Shown: positions 52,981 through 64,000, counted from the first letter of the stretch. The stretch: 64,000 nt of DNA from Orientallactaga sibirica (GCA_036365145.1 JAEOAD010000015.1:930001-994000), one strand, 5' to 3'. The notes: generated from the letters alone by a model not told the origin. Numbers and translations are program-made.

Positions 52981-53076
52981 AGGTAAAAGGACAAACCCTG
53001 CATTGCACAGAGGTATCATCCATTCCTTAGGTAAAAGGACAAACCCTGCATTGCACAGAGGTATCATCCATTCCTT
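52981..53076 (+). repeat. perfect tandem pair of a 48-bp monomer
   Basis: 52981-53028 and 53029-53076 are identical by eye, both carrying the rare AAAAGGACAAACCCTGC and GAGGTATC variants. Related loci near 49.03 kb and 28.64 kb have a single such monomer, so this is a recent single-monomer gain or an assembly stutter. Confidence 0.88.
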
Positions 53077-56000
53077 AGGTAAAGGTCAACACCTGCCTGG
53101 CCCAGAGGTATCATCTATTCCTTATGTAATGTTAAACACCTGTATTGCACACAGGGAACATCCGTTCCTTGGGTAAAGGTAAACACCTGCAATGAACTGA
53201 GGGATATTCCATTCCTTAGGTAACATAAATATTTTCAATGAACAGAGGGATCTTCCATTCCTTAGGTAACAGTAAATATCTGCAATGCACAGAAGGGTTA
53301 TTCATTCCTAAGGTAAATGTAGAAACCTGCAATGCACAGAGGGAGCATCCATTCCTTTGTTAAAGGTAAACTCCTGACTTCAGAGGGATCTTCCATAACT
53401 AGGTAATAGTAAACCCCTGCATTGCACAGCGGGATTATCCATTCCTAAGGTAAAAGTCAACACCTGCATTGCACACAGGTATCATACATTCCTTAGGTAA
53501 ATTCAACACCTGCCTTCCCAGATGGATTATCCATTCCTTATGTAAAGGTAAACACCTGCACTGAACAGAGGGATCTTCCATTACAGAGGTACATGTAAAC
53601 ACCTGGAATGCACAGAGGGATCATCCATTCCTTAGGGAAATCTAAACACCTAGATGAAGAGAGGGATCATCCACGCCTTAGGTAAGGTAAACACCTGAAT
53701 GGCACAGAGGGATCATCCATTCCTTAAGTAGAAACCTGCGTTGAACAGAGGGATAATGCTTCTTTAGGTAAAGGTAAAGACCTACATGGAACAGAGGGAT
53801 CATCTCTGCCTTAGTTAAATATCAACAGCTGCATTGAACAGAGGGATCATCCAATCCTTAGGTAAGTTGAACACCTATATTGAACAGGTGTATCATTCAT
53901 TACTTAGGTAAATGTCAACACCTGCCTATCCAAGAGGGATCATCCATTCATTAAATAAAGGTAAACACCTGCATTGCACACAGTAAACAACATTTCCTTT
54001 GGTAAAGGTAAACGCTTGCATTGAACACAGGGATCTTCCATTCCTTAGGTAATAGTGAACACCTGCAATGCACAGAGGGATCATCCATTCCTAAAGTAAA
54101 TGTAAACACCTGCAATGCACAGAGCGATCATCCTTTCCTTAGGTAAAGGTCAAAACCTGCCTGGCCCAGAGGGATCATCCAATCCATATGTGAAGTTAAA
54201 CACATGCATTGAACACAGGGAACATCTATTACTTTGGTAAAGGTAAACACCAGCATTGAACAGATGGATCATCCATTGCTTAGGTAAAGGTAAACACCTG
54301 CAATGAACTTAGGGATCTTCCATTCCATAGGTAATAGTAAACATCTGCAATGCACAGAGGGATCATCCATTCCTTAGGTAAGGGTAAACACTTGCATTGC
54401 ACAGAGGGTTCTTTCATTCCTTAGGGAATAGTAAACACCTGCAATGTACAGAGGGATCATCCCTTCCTATGACAAATGTAAACACCTGCAATGCACAGAG
54501 GCATCATCCAGTCCTAAGACAAATGTAAACACCTTCACTGAACAGAGGGATCATACATTCCTTAGATAACGGTAAACACCTGCATTGAACAGAGGGATCA
54601 TCCTTTCCTTAGATAATGATAAACACCTGCATTGAACGGAGGGATCTTCCATTCCTTAGGTAAAGGTCAACACCTGCCTGTACCAGAGGAATCATCTATT
54701 CCTTTTGTAAAGGTATACAACTGCATTGCACACAGAGAAAATCCATTCATTTTGTAAAGGTAAACACCTGCATTGAACAGACGGATCATCCATTACTTAG
54801 GTAAAGGTAAACACCTGCACTGAACAGAGGGATCTTCCATTCCATAGGTGATAGTAAGCTCCTGCAAATGCACAGAGGGATCATCCACTCCTTAGGTAAG
54901 GGTAAACACCTACATTGCCCAGACGGATCACACATTCCTTAGGTAAAGGTCAACACCTGCATTGCACAGTGAGATCATCCATTCCTTAGGTAAAGGTCAA
55001 CACCTGACTGGCCAATCCATACCTTATATAAAGGTAAACACCTGCATTGCACACACGGAACATCTATTCCTTAAGAAATAGTAAACACGTGAAATGCACA
55101 GAGGGATCATCAATTCCGAAGGTAAATGAAAACACCTACAATGCACAGAGGTATCATCTATTCCTTAGGTAAAGGTATACACCTGCATTGCACCAGGAGA
55201 TCATCTATTCCTTAAGTAAAGGTAGAAACCTCGATTGAAGAGAGGGATCATCCTTCTTCAGTTAAAGATAGACACCTGCGTTGAACAGAGGGATCATCCA
55301 TTCCTTAGGTAACATTAAACACCTGCATTGCACAGAGGGTTCATCCATTCCTTAGTTAATAGTAAACACCTGTAATGAACAGAGGGATCATCCATTACGT
55401 AGGTAATGGTAAACACCTGCATTGAACAGAGGGATCACCCATTCGTTAAGTAACTGTAAACTCCTGCATTGAACAGAGGGATCATCCATTCCTAACATAA
55501 CGGTAAACACCTGCATTGAACAGAGAGATCAACTATTCTATAAGTAACGATCAACACCTGCATTGCACAGAGGGATCATCCATTCCTTAGGTAATGGTAA
55601 ACACCTGGATTGCACAGATGGATCATCCATTCCTTATGTAAAGGTAAAAACCTGCATTGCACACAGAGAACATCTATTCCTTTTGTAAAGGTAAACTGGA
55701 GCATTGTACGGAGGAATCATACATTCCTTAGGTAATAGTAAACACCTGCAATGCACAGAAGGATCATCTATTCCTAAGATAAATATAAACACTTGCAATG
55801 CACAAAGTAATCATCGATTCCTTAGGTCAGGCTATAAACCTGCATCGCACAGAGGAATGTCCATTCTTTAGGTAACAGTAAACAGCTACATTGAACAGAG
55901 GGATCATCCATTCCTTAGATAAGGATATGCACCTGCATTGAACAGAGGGATCATCTATTCCTTAGGTAAAGATCAACACCTGCATTTCACAGAGATATCA

Positions 56001-59000
56001 TATTATTCCTTAGGTAAAGTTCAACACCAGCATTGTACAGAGGGATCATCCATTCCAGAGGTATAGGACAACACCTGGATTACACAGAGGGATCATCCAT
56101 TTCTTAAGTAATGATCAACACCTGCATTGAACAGAGGGATCATCCGTTGCTTAGGTACAGATCAACAGCTGCATTGCACAGAGGGATCACCCATTCCTTA
56201 GGCATAGGACAACACCTGCATTGCAAAGATTTATCATCCATTACTTAAGTAAAGATCAACACCTGCATTGAACAGAGGGATCATCCTTTCCTTAGGTAAA
56301 GGTCAACACCTGACTGGCCCAGAGGGATCATCTATACCTTATGTAAATGTAAACACCTGCAATGCACAGAGGGATCATCAACTCTGAAGGTAAATGTAAA
56401 CACCTACCATGCACAGAGGGATCGTCCATTCCTTAGGTAAGGGTATACACCTGCATTGTACCCGGGGATCATCCATTCCTTAAGTAAAGGAAGAAACGTT
56501 GTTGGAAGAGAGGGATCATCCTTCTTTAGGTAAAGTTAGACACCTGCGTTGAACACAGGAATCATCCATTCCTTATATAACGTTACTCACCTGCATTGAA
56601 CAGAGGGATCATCAATTCCATAGGTAATGGTAAATACCTGGATTGCACAGAGGGATCATCTATTCCTTAGATAACGTTAAACACCTTCATTGAACAGAGG
56701 GATCATCCATTCTTTAGATACGTGTAAGTACCTGCATTGAACAGAGGGATCAACTATTCCTTAGGTAAAGATCAACACCTGGTTTGCACAGAGAGATCAT
56801 ATCTTTCCTTAGGTAAAGCTAAACACCTGCATTGCACAGAGGGATCAACCATTCCATAGATATTTGTAAACACCTGAATTGAACAGAAGGATCATTCATT
56901 CCTTAGGTAATGGTAAACACTTGAATTGCACAAAGGGATCATCCCTTCTGTAATTAATGATCAACACCTGCAATGAACAGAGGGATCATCCATTCCTTAG
57001 GTAAATGTAAACACCTAGCTTGCACAGAGGGATCATCTATTCCTTAGTAAAGGTGAACAACTGCAGTGCACAGAGGGATCATCCAATCCTTAGGTAAGTT
57101 CAACAGCTGCATTGAACAGATGTGTCATTCAGTCCGTAAGGAAAGGTCAACACCTGCCTGTCAGAGAGGGATCATCCCGTCCTTATGTAAAGGTAAACAC
57201 CTGCATTGCACACAGGAAACACCAGTTCATTTGGTAAAGGTAAACACCTGCATTGAACAGATGAATCATCCATTGTTTAGTTAAAGGTAAACACCTGAAT
57301 TGAACAGAGGGATCTTCCATTCCATAGGTAATAGTAAACACCTGCAATGCACAGAAGGATCATCCATTCCGTAGATAATGGTAAACATCTGCACTGCACA
57401 GAGGGATCATCCATTCATTAGGTAAAGGTAATCACCTGCATTGAACAGAGGTGTCATATATTCCTTAGGTAAAGGTCAACATATTCATTGCACAGGGGGA
57501 TCATCCATTCCTTAGGTAAAGGTCAAAACCTGCATTGAACAGAGGGATCATCCATTCATTAGGTATAGGTGAACACCTACATTGCACAGAGGGATCATCC
57601 ATTCCTTACGTAAAGATCAACACCTGCATTGAACAGAGGGATCATCCATTCCTTAGGTAATGGTAAACACCTGCAATGCACAAGGGATCATCCGTTCCTA
57701 AGACAAATATAAATACCTGCAATGCACAGAAGGATCATCCATTCCTTAGGTAATGGGAAACACCTGCATTAAACAGAGGGATCATACATTCCTAACTTTA
57801 AGTTTACCACCTGCATTGAACAGAGGGATCTTCCATTCCATAGGTAATAGTAAACACCTGCATTGCACAGAGGATCATCCATTACTTAGATAAAGCCAAA
57901 CACCTGCATTGAACACAGGGATAATCCATTCCTTAGGTAATGGTCAACACCTGCATTGCACAGAGGGATCATCCATTCCTTATGTAAAGGTAATAAGCTG
58001 CATTGCACACAGAGAATATCCATTCCTTTGGTAAAGGTAAACACAAGCATTGACCAGAGGGATCTCTCATTCCTTAGGTAATAGTAAACACCTGCAATGC
58101 ACAAGGGATCATCCATTCCTAAGAACAATATAAATACCTGCAATGCACAGAGGGATCATCTATTCCTTAGGTCAAGCTAAAAACCTGCATTGCACAGAGG
58201 GATCATCCATTCCTTAGGTAATGGGAAACACCTGCATTGAACAGAGGGATCATACATTCCTTAGATAATGGTAAACACCTGCCTTTAAGAGAGGGATCAC
58301 GTATTCCTTAGGTAAAGGTCAACACCTGCCTGGCCCAGAGGGATCATCCACTCCATATGTGAAGTTAAACACCTGCATTGAACACAGGGAACATCTATTA
58401 CTTTGGTAAAGGTAAACACCTGCATTGAACACATGGATCATCCATTGCTTAGGTAAAGATAAACACCTGCATTGACCAGAGGGATCTTCCATTCCATAGG
58501 TAATAGTAAAAACCTGCAATGCACAGAGGGATCATCCATTCCTTAGCTAAGGGTAAACACTTGCATTGCACAGAGGGTTCTTTCATTCCTTAGGGTATAG
58601 TAAACACCTACAATGTACAGAGGGATCATCCATTCCTAAGAAATGTAAACACCTTTACTGAACAGAGGGATCACACATTCCTTAGATAACGGTAAACACC
58701 TGCATTGAACAGACGGATCTTCCATTCCTTAGGTAAAGGTCAACACCTGTCTGGCCCAGAGTGATCACCCATTCCTTTTGTAAAGGTATACACCTGCAAT
58801 GCACACAGAGAAAATCCATTCATTTTGTAAAGGTAAACACCTGCATTGAACAGACGGATCATCCATTACTTAGGTAAAGCTAAACACCTGCATTGAACAG
58901 AGGGATCTTCCATTCCATAGGTGATAGTATGCTCCTGCAATGCACAGAGGGATCGTCTGTTCCTTAGGTAAGGGTAAACACCTACATTGCCCAGATGGAT

Positions 59001-61400
59001 CACACATTCCTTAGGTAAAGGTCAACACCTGCAATGCACAGAGGGATCATCCATTCCTAAGACAAATACAAACACCTGCACTGCACAAATGGATCTTCCT
59101 TCCTTAGGTAACAGTGAACACCTGCAATGCACTGAATGATCATCCATTCCTTAGAAAAAGGTAATTACCTGCAATGCACAGAGTGGTCATCCTTTCCTTA
59201 GGTAAAGGTAGAAACCTGCATTGGACAGAGGGATCATTGTTCTTTGGCAAAGGTAAACACCTGCGTTGAACAGAGATATCATCCACTCCTTAAGTAAAGG
59301 TAAACACCTGCATTGAACAGAGGTATCATCCATTCCTTAGATAACGGTAAACACCTGCGTTGCACATAGGGATAATCCATTCCGTAGGTAAAGGTAAGCA
59401 GTTGCAATGCACACAGTGATCATCCATTCCGTAGGTAAGGGTAAACACCTGCATTGATAAGAGAGATCATCCATTCCTTAAGTAAAGGTAGAAGCCCTGG
59501 TTGAACAGAGGGAAAATCCTTCTTTAGGTAAAGCTAAACACTTGCGTTGAACAGAATTATCATCCATTCCTTAGATAACAGTAAACACCTGCATTGCACA
59601 GAGGGATCATCCCATTCCTTAGGTAAAGGTAAACAACTGCATTGCACAGAGGGATCATCCATTCTTTAGGTAAAGGTAAACTCCTGATTTGCACAGAGTG
59701 ATCATCCATTCTTTAGGATAAGGTAAACACCCGCATTGAACAGAGGGATCATCCATTCCTTAGATGATGGTAAACACCGGCATTGAACAGGGGAATCATC
59801 TATTTCTTAAGTAAAGATCAACACATGCATCGCACAGAGGGATCATCCATTCCTTAGGTAATTGTAAACACTATCATTGTACAGAGGGATCACCCATTCC
59901 TTAGGTACAGGTAAACACTTCCAATAAACAGAGGGATCATCCCATTCCATACGGAAGGGTAAACACCTGCATTGCACAGAGGGATCATCCATTACATAGG
60001 TAAAAGTAGAAGCCTACGTTGAACAGAGAGATCACCATTCCTTAGGTAAAGGTAAACAACTGTTTTGAACAGAGGTATCAGTCATTCCTTAGACAACGGT
60101 AACACCTGCATTGAACAGAGGGATCATTTATTCTTTAGGTAAAGTTTAACACCAGCTTTGCACATAGGAATCATCACATTCCCTAGGTAAAGGTAAACAC
60201 CTGAATGACACAGAGGGACAATATATTCCTCAGGTAAGGATAAACACGTATACTGAACAGAGGGATCATCTATTCCTTAGGTAAAGTTCAACACCTGCAT
60301 TGCACAGAGGGATCATCCCATTCCTTAGGTAAAGGAAAACACCTGATTTGCACAGAGTGATCATTCATTCCTTAGGCTAAGGTAAACACCTGCATTGAAT
60401 AGAGGGATCATCCCTTCCTTAGATAACGGTAAGCACCTGCATTGAACAGGGGAATCATTTATTCCTTAGGTAAAGATCAACACCTGTATTGCACAGAGGG
60501 ATCATCCCATTCCTTAGGTAAAGGTAAACACCTGCATTGTACAGAGGGATCATACATTCCTTAGGTAAAGGTAAACACCTGAATGACACAGAGGGACAAT
60601 AAATACCTTAGGTAAGGATAAACACCTATAGTGAACAGGGGGATCATCTATTCCTTAGGTAAAGATCAACACCTGCATTGCACACAGGGCTCATCGCATT
60701 CCTTAGGTAAAGGAAAACACCTGATTTGCACAGAGTGATTATCCATTCCTTAGGTACAGGTAAACACCTGCATTGAATAGAGGGATCATCCATTCCTTAT
60801 GTAATGGTCAACAACTGCATTGAACAGAGGGATCATCCAGTCCTTAGATAAAGGTAAACACCTGCATGGAACAGAGGGATCACCTATTTCTTAGATAAAG
60901 ATCAAAACGTGCATTGCACAGAGGGATCATCCATACCGTAGGTAAGGGTGAACACCTGCATTGCGCAGAAGGATCATCCATTCCTTAGGTGAAGGATAAC
61001 ACCTGAAATAAACAGAGGCATACTCATTCATTAGGTAAAGATAACCACCTCCATTTCACAGAGGACTCATCCTTTCGTTAGGTAAAGGTAAACACCTGCA
61101 TTGAACATAGGCTTCTTCAAATCCTTAGGTAATTGTAAACACCTGCAATGCACAGAGAGATCCTCCCATTCCTTGAATAAACTTAAATACCTGAATTGAA
61201 CAGGGGGATCATCCATTCCTTAGGTAATGGTAAACACCTGCATTGGACAGAGGGATCACCCATTCGTTAAGTAACTGTAAACACCTGTATTGAACAGAGG
61301 GATCATCCATTCCTAACATAACGGTAAACACCTGCATTGAACAGAGAGATCATCCATTCCTTAGGTATAGGACCACACCTGCATTGCAAAGAGTTATCAT
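53077..61400 (+). repeat. satellite segment, right-central
   Basis: About 177 monomers. About 53.7-55.3 kb parallels 19.1-20.6 kb. About 58.32-59.0 kb parallels 19.54-20.3 kb and 54.15-54.9 kb, starting with CCTGGCCCAGAGGGATCATC. About 57.0-58.3 kb parallels 24.3-25.5 kb. About 59.0-60.2 kb parallels 21.4-22.5 kb and 62.0-63.2 kb. The sequence from 60345 to 60722 is an 8-monomer stretch (378 bp) whose first monomer type, GATTTGCACAGAGTGAT, starts again at 60723. No gene is seen. Confidence 0.82.
59686..60344 (+). repeat. 659-bp module copy (14 monomers)
   Basis: Runs from GATTTGCACAGAGTGATC at 59686 to the next GATTTGCACAGAG at 60345, exactly 659 bp. It has the same monomer order as the tandem pair at 62690 and 63349, offset about 3004. 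Confidence 0.87.
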
Positions 61401-62689
61401 CCATTACTTAAGTAAAGATCAACATCTGCATTGAACAGAGGGATCATCCTTTCCTTAGGTAAAGGTCAACACCTCACTGGGCCAGAGGGATCATCCATAC
61501 CTTACGTAAATGTAAACACCTGCAATGCACAGAGGGATCATCAACTCCGAAGGTAAATGTAAACACCTACCATGCACAGAGGGATCGTCTATTCCTTAGG
61601 TAAGGGTATACACCTGCATTGCACCCGGGGATCATACATTCCTTAAGTAAAGGAAGAAACGTTGTCAGAAGAGAGGGATCATCCTTATTTAGGTAAAGGT
61701 AGACAAATGCGTTGAACACAGGGATCATCCATTCCTTATATAACGTTACTCACCTGCATTGAACAGAGGGATCATCAATTCCATAGGTAATGGTAAATAC
61801 CTGGATTGCACAGAGGGATCATCTATTCCTTAGATAACGTTAAACACCTTCATTGAACATAGGGATATCCATTCCTTAGGTAATGGTGAACACCGATATT
61901 GCACAGAGGCATCATCCATTCCTTAGGTAAAGGTCAACACCTGCATTGCACATAGAGAACTTCCATTACATTTGTAAAGGTAAACATCTGCATTGAACAG
62001 AGGGCTCTTTCATTCCTTAGGTAATAGTAAACACCTGCAATACACAGAGGGATCATCCATTCCTAAGACAAATATAAACACCTGAACTGCACAGAGAGAT
62101 CTTCCTTCCTTAGGTAATAGTGAACACCTGCAATGGACTGAATGATCATCCATTCCTTAGATAAAGGTAATGACCTGAAATGCACAGAGTGGTCATCCTT
62201 TCCTTAGGTAAAGGTAGAAACCTGCGTTGGACAGAGGGATCATTGTTCTTTGGCAAAGGTAAACATCTGTGTTGAACAGAGATATCATCCACTCCTTAAG
62301 TAAAGGTAAACACCTGCATTGAACAGAGGTATCATCCATTCCTTAGATAACGGTAAACACCTGTGTTGCACATAGGGATCATCCATTCCGTAGGTAAAGG
62401 TAAACAGTTGCAATGCACAAAGTGATCATCCATTCCGTAGGTAAGGGTAAACACCTGCATTGATAAGAGAGATCATCCATTCCGTAAGTAAAGGTAGAAG
62501 CCCTGGTTGAACAGAGGGAACATCCTTCTTTAGGTAAAGCTAAACACTTGCATTGAACAGAATTATCATCCATTCCTTAGATAACAGTAAACCTGCATTG
62601 CACAGAGGGATCATCCCATTCCTTAGGTAAAGGCAAACACCTGCATTGCACAGAGGGATCATCCATTCCTTAGGTAAAGGTAAACTCCT
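61401..62689 (+). repeat. satellite block matching 20.7-22.0 kb
   Basis: About 27 monomers in the order seen at 20.7-22.0 kb, including the GTTGTCAGAAGAGAGGGATC variant near 61660 and TTGGACAGAGGGATCATTG at 62227. The part after about 62.0 kb is also repeated at about 59.0-59.68 kb, offset about 3006. It leads straight into the 659-bp module. Confidence 0.83.
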
Positions 62690-63348
62690 GATTTGCACAG
62701 AGTGATCATCCATTCCTTAGGATAAGGTAAACACCCGCACTGAACAGAGGGATCATCCACTCCTTAGTTAATGGTAAACACCTGCATTGAACAGGGGAAT
62801 CATCTATTTCTTAAGTAAAGATCAACACATGCATCGCACAGAGGGATCATCCATTCCTTAGGTAATTGTAAACACTATCATTGTACAGAGGGATCATACA
62901 TTTCTTAGGTACAGGTAAACACTTCCAATAAACAGAGGGCTCATCCCATTCTCTAGGTAAGGGTAAACACCTGCATTGCAGAGAGGGATCATCCATTACA
63001 TAGGTAAAAGTAGAAGCCTACGTTGAACAGAGAGATCACCATTCCTTAGGTAAAGGTAAACAACAGTTTTGAACAGAGGTATCAGTCATTCCTTAGACAA
63101 CGGTAACACCTGCATTGAACAGAGGGATCATTTATTCTTTAGGTAAAGTTTAACACCAGCTTTGCACAGAGGGATCATCACATTCCTTAGGTAAAGGTAA
63201 ACACCTGAATGACACAGAGGGACAATATATTCCTTAGGTAAGGATAAACACCTATATTGAACAGAGGGAACATCTATTCCTTAGGTAAAGTTCAATACCT
63301 GCATTGCACAGAGGGATCATCCCATTCCTTAGGTAAAGGAAAACACCT
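62690..63348 (+). repeat. 659-bp module, tandem copy 1
   Basis: Fourteen monomers beginning GATTTGCACAGAGTGATC, followed immediately by a second copy. Only a handful of substitutions separate the two, for example ATCAACACATG versus ATCCACACATG and GGGCTCATCCCATTCTC versus GGGATCATCCCATTCTG. By eye identity is above 98%. Confidence 0.92.
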
Positions 63349-64000
63349 GATTTGCACAGAGTGATCATCCATTCCTTAGGATAAGGTAAACACCCGCACT
63401 GAACAGAGGGATCATCCACTCCTTAGTTAATGGTAAACACCTGCATTGAACAGGGGAATCATCTATTTCTTAAGTAAAGATCCACACATGCATCGCACAG
63501 AGGGATCATCCATTCCTTAGGTAATTGTAAACACTATCATTGTACAGAGGGATCATCCATTTCTTAGGTACAGGTAAACACTTCCAATAAACAGAGGGAT
63601 CATCCCATTCTGTAGGTAAGGGTAAACACCTGCATTGCAGAGAGGGATCATCCATTACATAGGTAAAAGTAGAAGCCTACGTTGAACAGAGAGATCACCA
63701 TTCCTTAGGTAAAGGTAAACAACAGTTTTGAACAGAGGTATCAGTCATTCCTTAGACAACGGTAACACCTGCATTGAACAGAGGGATCATTTATTCTTTA
63801 GGTCAAGTTTAACACCAGCTTTGCACAGAGGGATCATCACATTCCTTAGGTAAAGGTAAACACCTGAATGACACAGAGGGACAATATATTCCTTAGGTAA
63901 GGATAAACACCTATATTGAACAGAGGGAACATCTATTCCTTAGGTAAAGTTCAATACCTGCATTGCACAGAGGGATCATCCCATTCCTTAGGTAAAGGAA
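63349..64000 (+). repeat. 659-bp module, tandem copy 2, cut by window end
   Basis: 652 bases of the second copy. The window ends at GGTAAAGGAA, just where the next GATTTGCACAGAG would follow, so a longer 659-bp tandem array may continue beyond the window. Confidence 0.9.

Larger units (their letters stand above)
1..64000 (+). repeat. 47-bp satellite array, entire window
   Basis: Head-to-tail monomers of 46-48 bp (47 typical) recur from the first to the last base, all in the same orientation, broken only by three retroelement insertions. The period can be read directly: around 52331 and 52378 the same GTAAACAC starts 47 bases apart. Fixed segments are GTAAACACCTGCATTG, CAGAGGGATCATCC and ATTCCTTAG. 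The main variant sites are C or A at position 18 (TTGCACAG versus TTGAACAG) and the tail (GGTAAA, GATAAT, GATAAC, GGTAAT). Adjacent monomers differ noticeably, while distant blocks match closely, which is the signature of higher-order repeat organisation. No flank is present, so total array length and chromosomal location are unknown. I do not recognise this monomer as a named satellite. Confidence 0.97.

Noticed and set aside
1..64000. CRISPR array
   Set aside because: Regular spacing of a short repeat suggested it, but there are no unique spacers: the whole 47-bp unit is repeated, the context is mammalian retroelements, and there are no cas genes.
1..64000. CENP-B box
   Set aside because: The NTTCGNNNNANNCGGGN pattern was looked for because the array is satellite; the consensus has no CpG and no monomer variant I read fits.
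1..64000. Zinc-finger or other repeat-protein gene encoded by tandem units
   Set aside because: Cys residues appear regularly in the minus-strand translation (CNAGVY, CRCLPL), but the period is not a multiple of 3, stops recur and the Cys/His spacing fits no finger motif.
1..64000. Telomeric TTAGGG repeats or rDNA nearby
   Set aside because: CCTTAGGTAA resembles TTAGGG only partly; there are no tandem hexamers and no rRNA-like sequence.

Overview
The window is almost wholly one kind of DNA: a head-to-tail array of a diverged satellite (minisatellite-type) monomer of about 47 bp, running in a single orientation from base 1 to base 64000 and continuing past both ends. Dividing length by period gives roughly 1,340 monomers. 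A typical monomer begins GGTAAACACCTGCATTG, continues with C or A, then ACAGAGGGATCATCC, ATTCCTTAG and GTAAA or ATAAT/C. It is about 45% G+C and its consensus has no CpG. I found no credible protein-coding gene, functional RNA gene, CRISPR array or bacterial-type operon. The many short open frames are products of the repeat: 47 is not a multiple of 3, so three monomers (141 bp) encode a 47-residue cycle that mutates in and out of frame.

The array points to a mammalian, probably rodent, genome. Three retroelement insertions interrupt it. Two are copies of one tRNA-derived SINE, on the minus strand at about 1548-1777 and 11910-12140, with Pol III A and B boxes and an A-rich tail. The third is the 3' end of what looks like a LINE-1, on the plus strand at about 15532-15915, with a polypurine/G-quadruplex tract, AATAAA and a poly(A). 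From memory the SINE resembles one abundant in jerboas (Dipodidae, e.g. Jaculus). That is recognition, not a database result.

Above the 47-bp level the array is a mosaic of larger duplications. (i) About 1-4250 and 10358-14640 are a 10.36-kb-offset duplication that carries the SINE with it. (ii) About 32150-38930 and 38930-45710 are tandem 6.78-kb units. (iii) A 14-monomer module of 659 bp appears at about 22020 (partial), 30332, 59686, 62690 and 63349, the last two in tandem at the right edge. (iv) About 20.7-22.5 kb recurs at 61.4-63.2 kb, 17.4-18.9 kb at 47.0-48.5 and 51.6-52.9 kb, 9.8-11.6 kb at 49.1-50.7 kb, and 19.1-20.6 kb at 53.7-55.3 kb. There are also local duplications of 329 bp and 378 bp, an 18-bp micro-duplication and one perfect 48-bp monomer pair. 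Together these suggest repeated unequal exchange or amplification at several scales.

Two points deserve attention. Nearly every monomer carries a forkhead-type core (GTAAACA or GTCAACA) overlapping a CACCTG E-box, plus an M-CAT/TEAD core (CATTCCT), so the array could act as a very dense transcription-factor sink if accessible. Separately, one member of each large duplicated pair (about 1-5 kb and 34-39.9 kb) has many GGG-to-GG losses and consensus-ward changes that its partner lacks. That looks like local assembly or polishing error and should be resolved before any biological reading of those differences. Boundaries of the higher-order blocks were judged by eye and are approximate to about one monomer or more.
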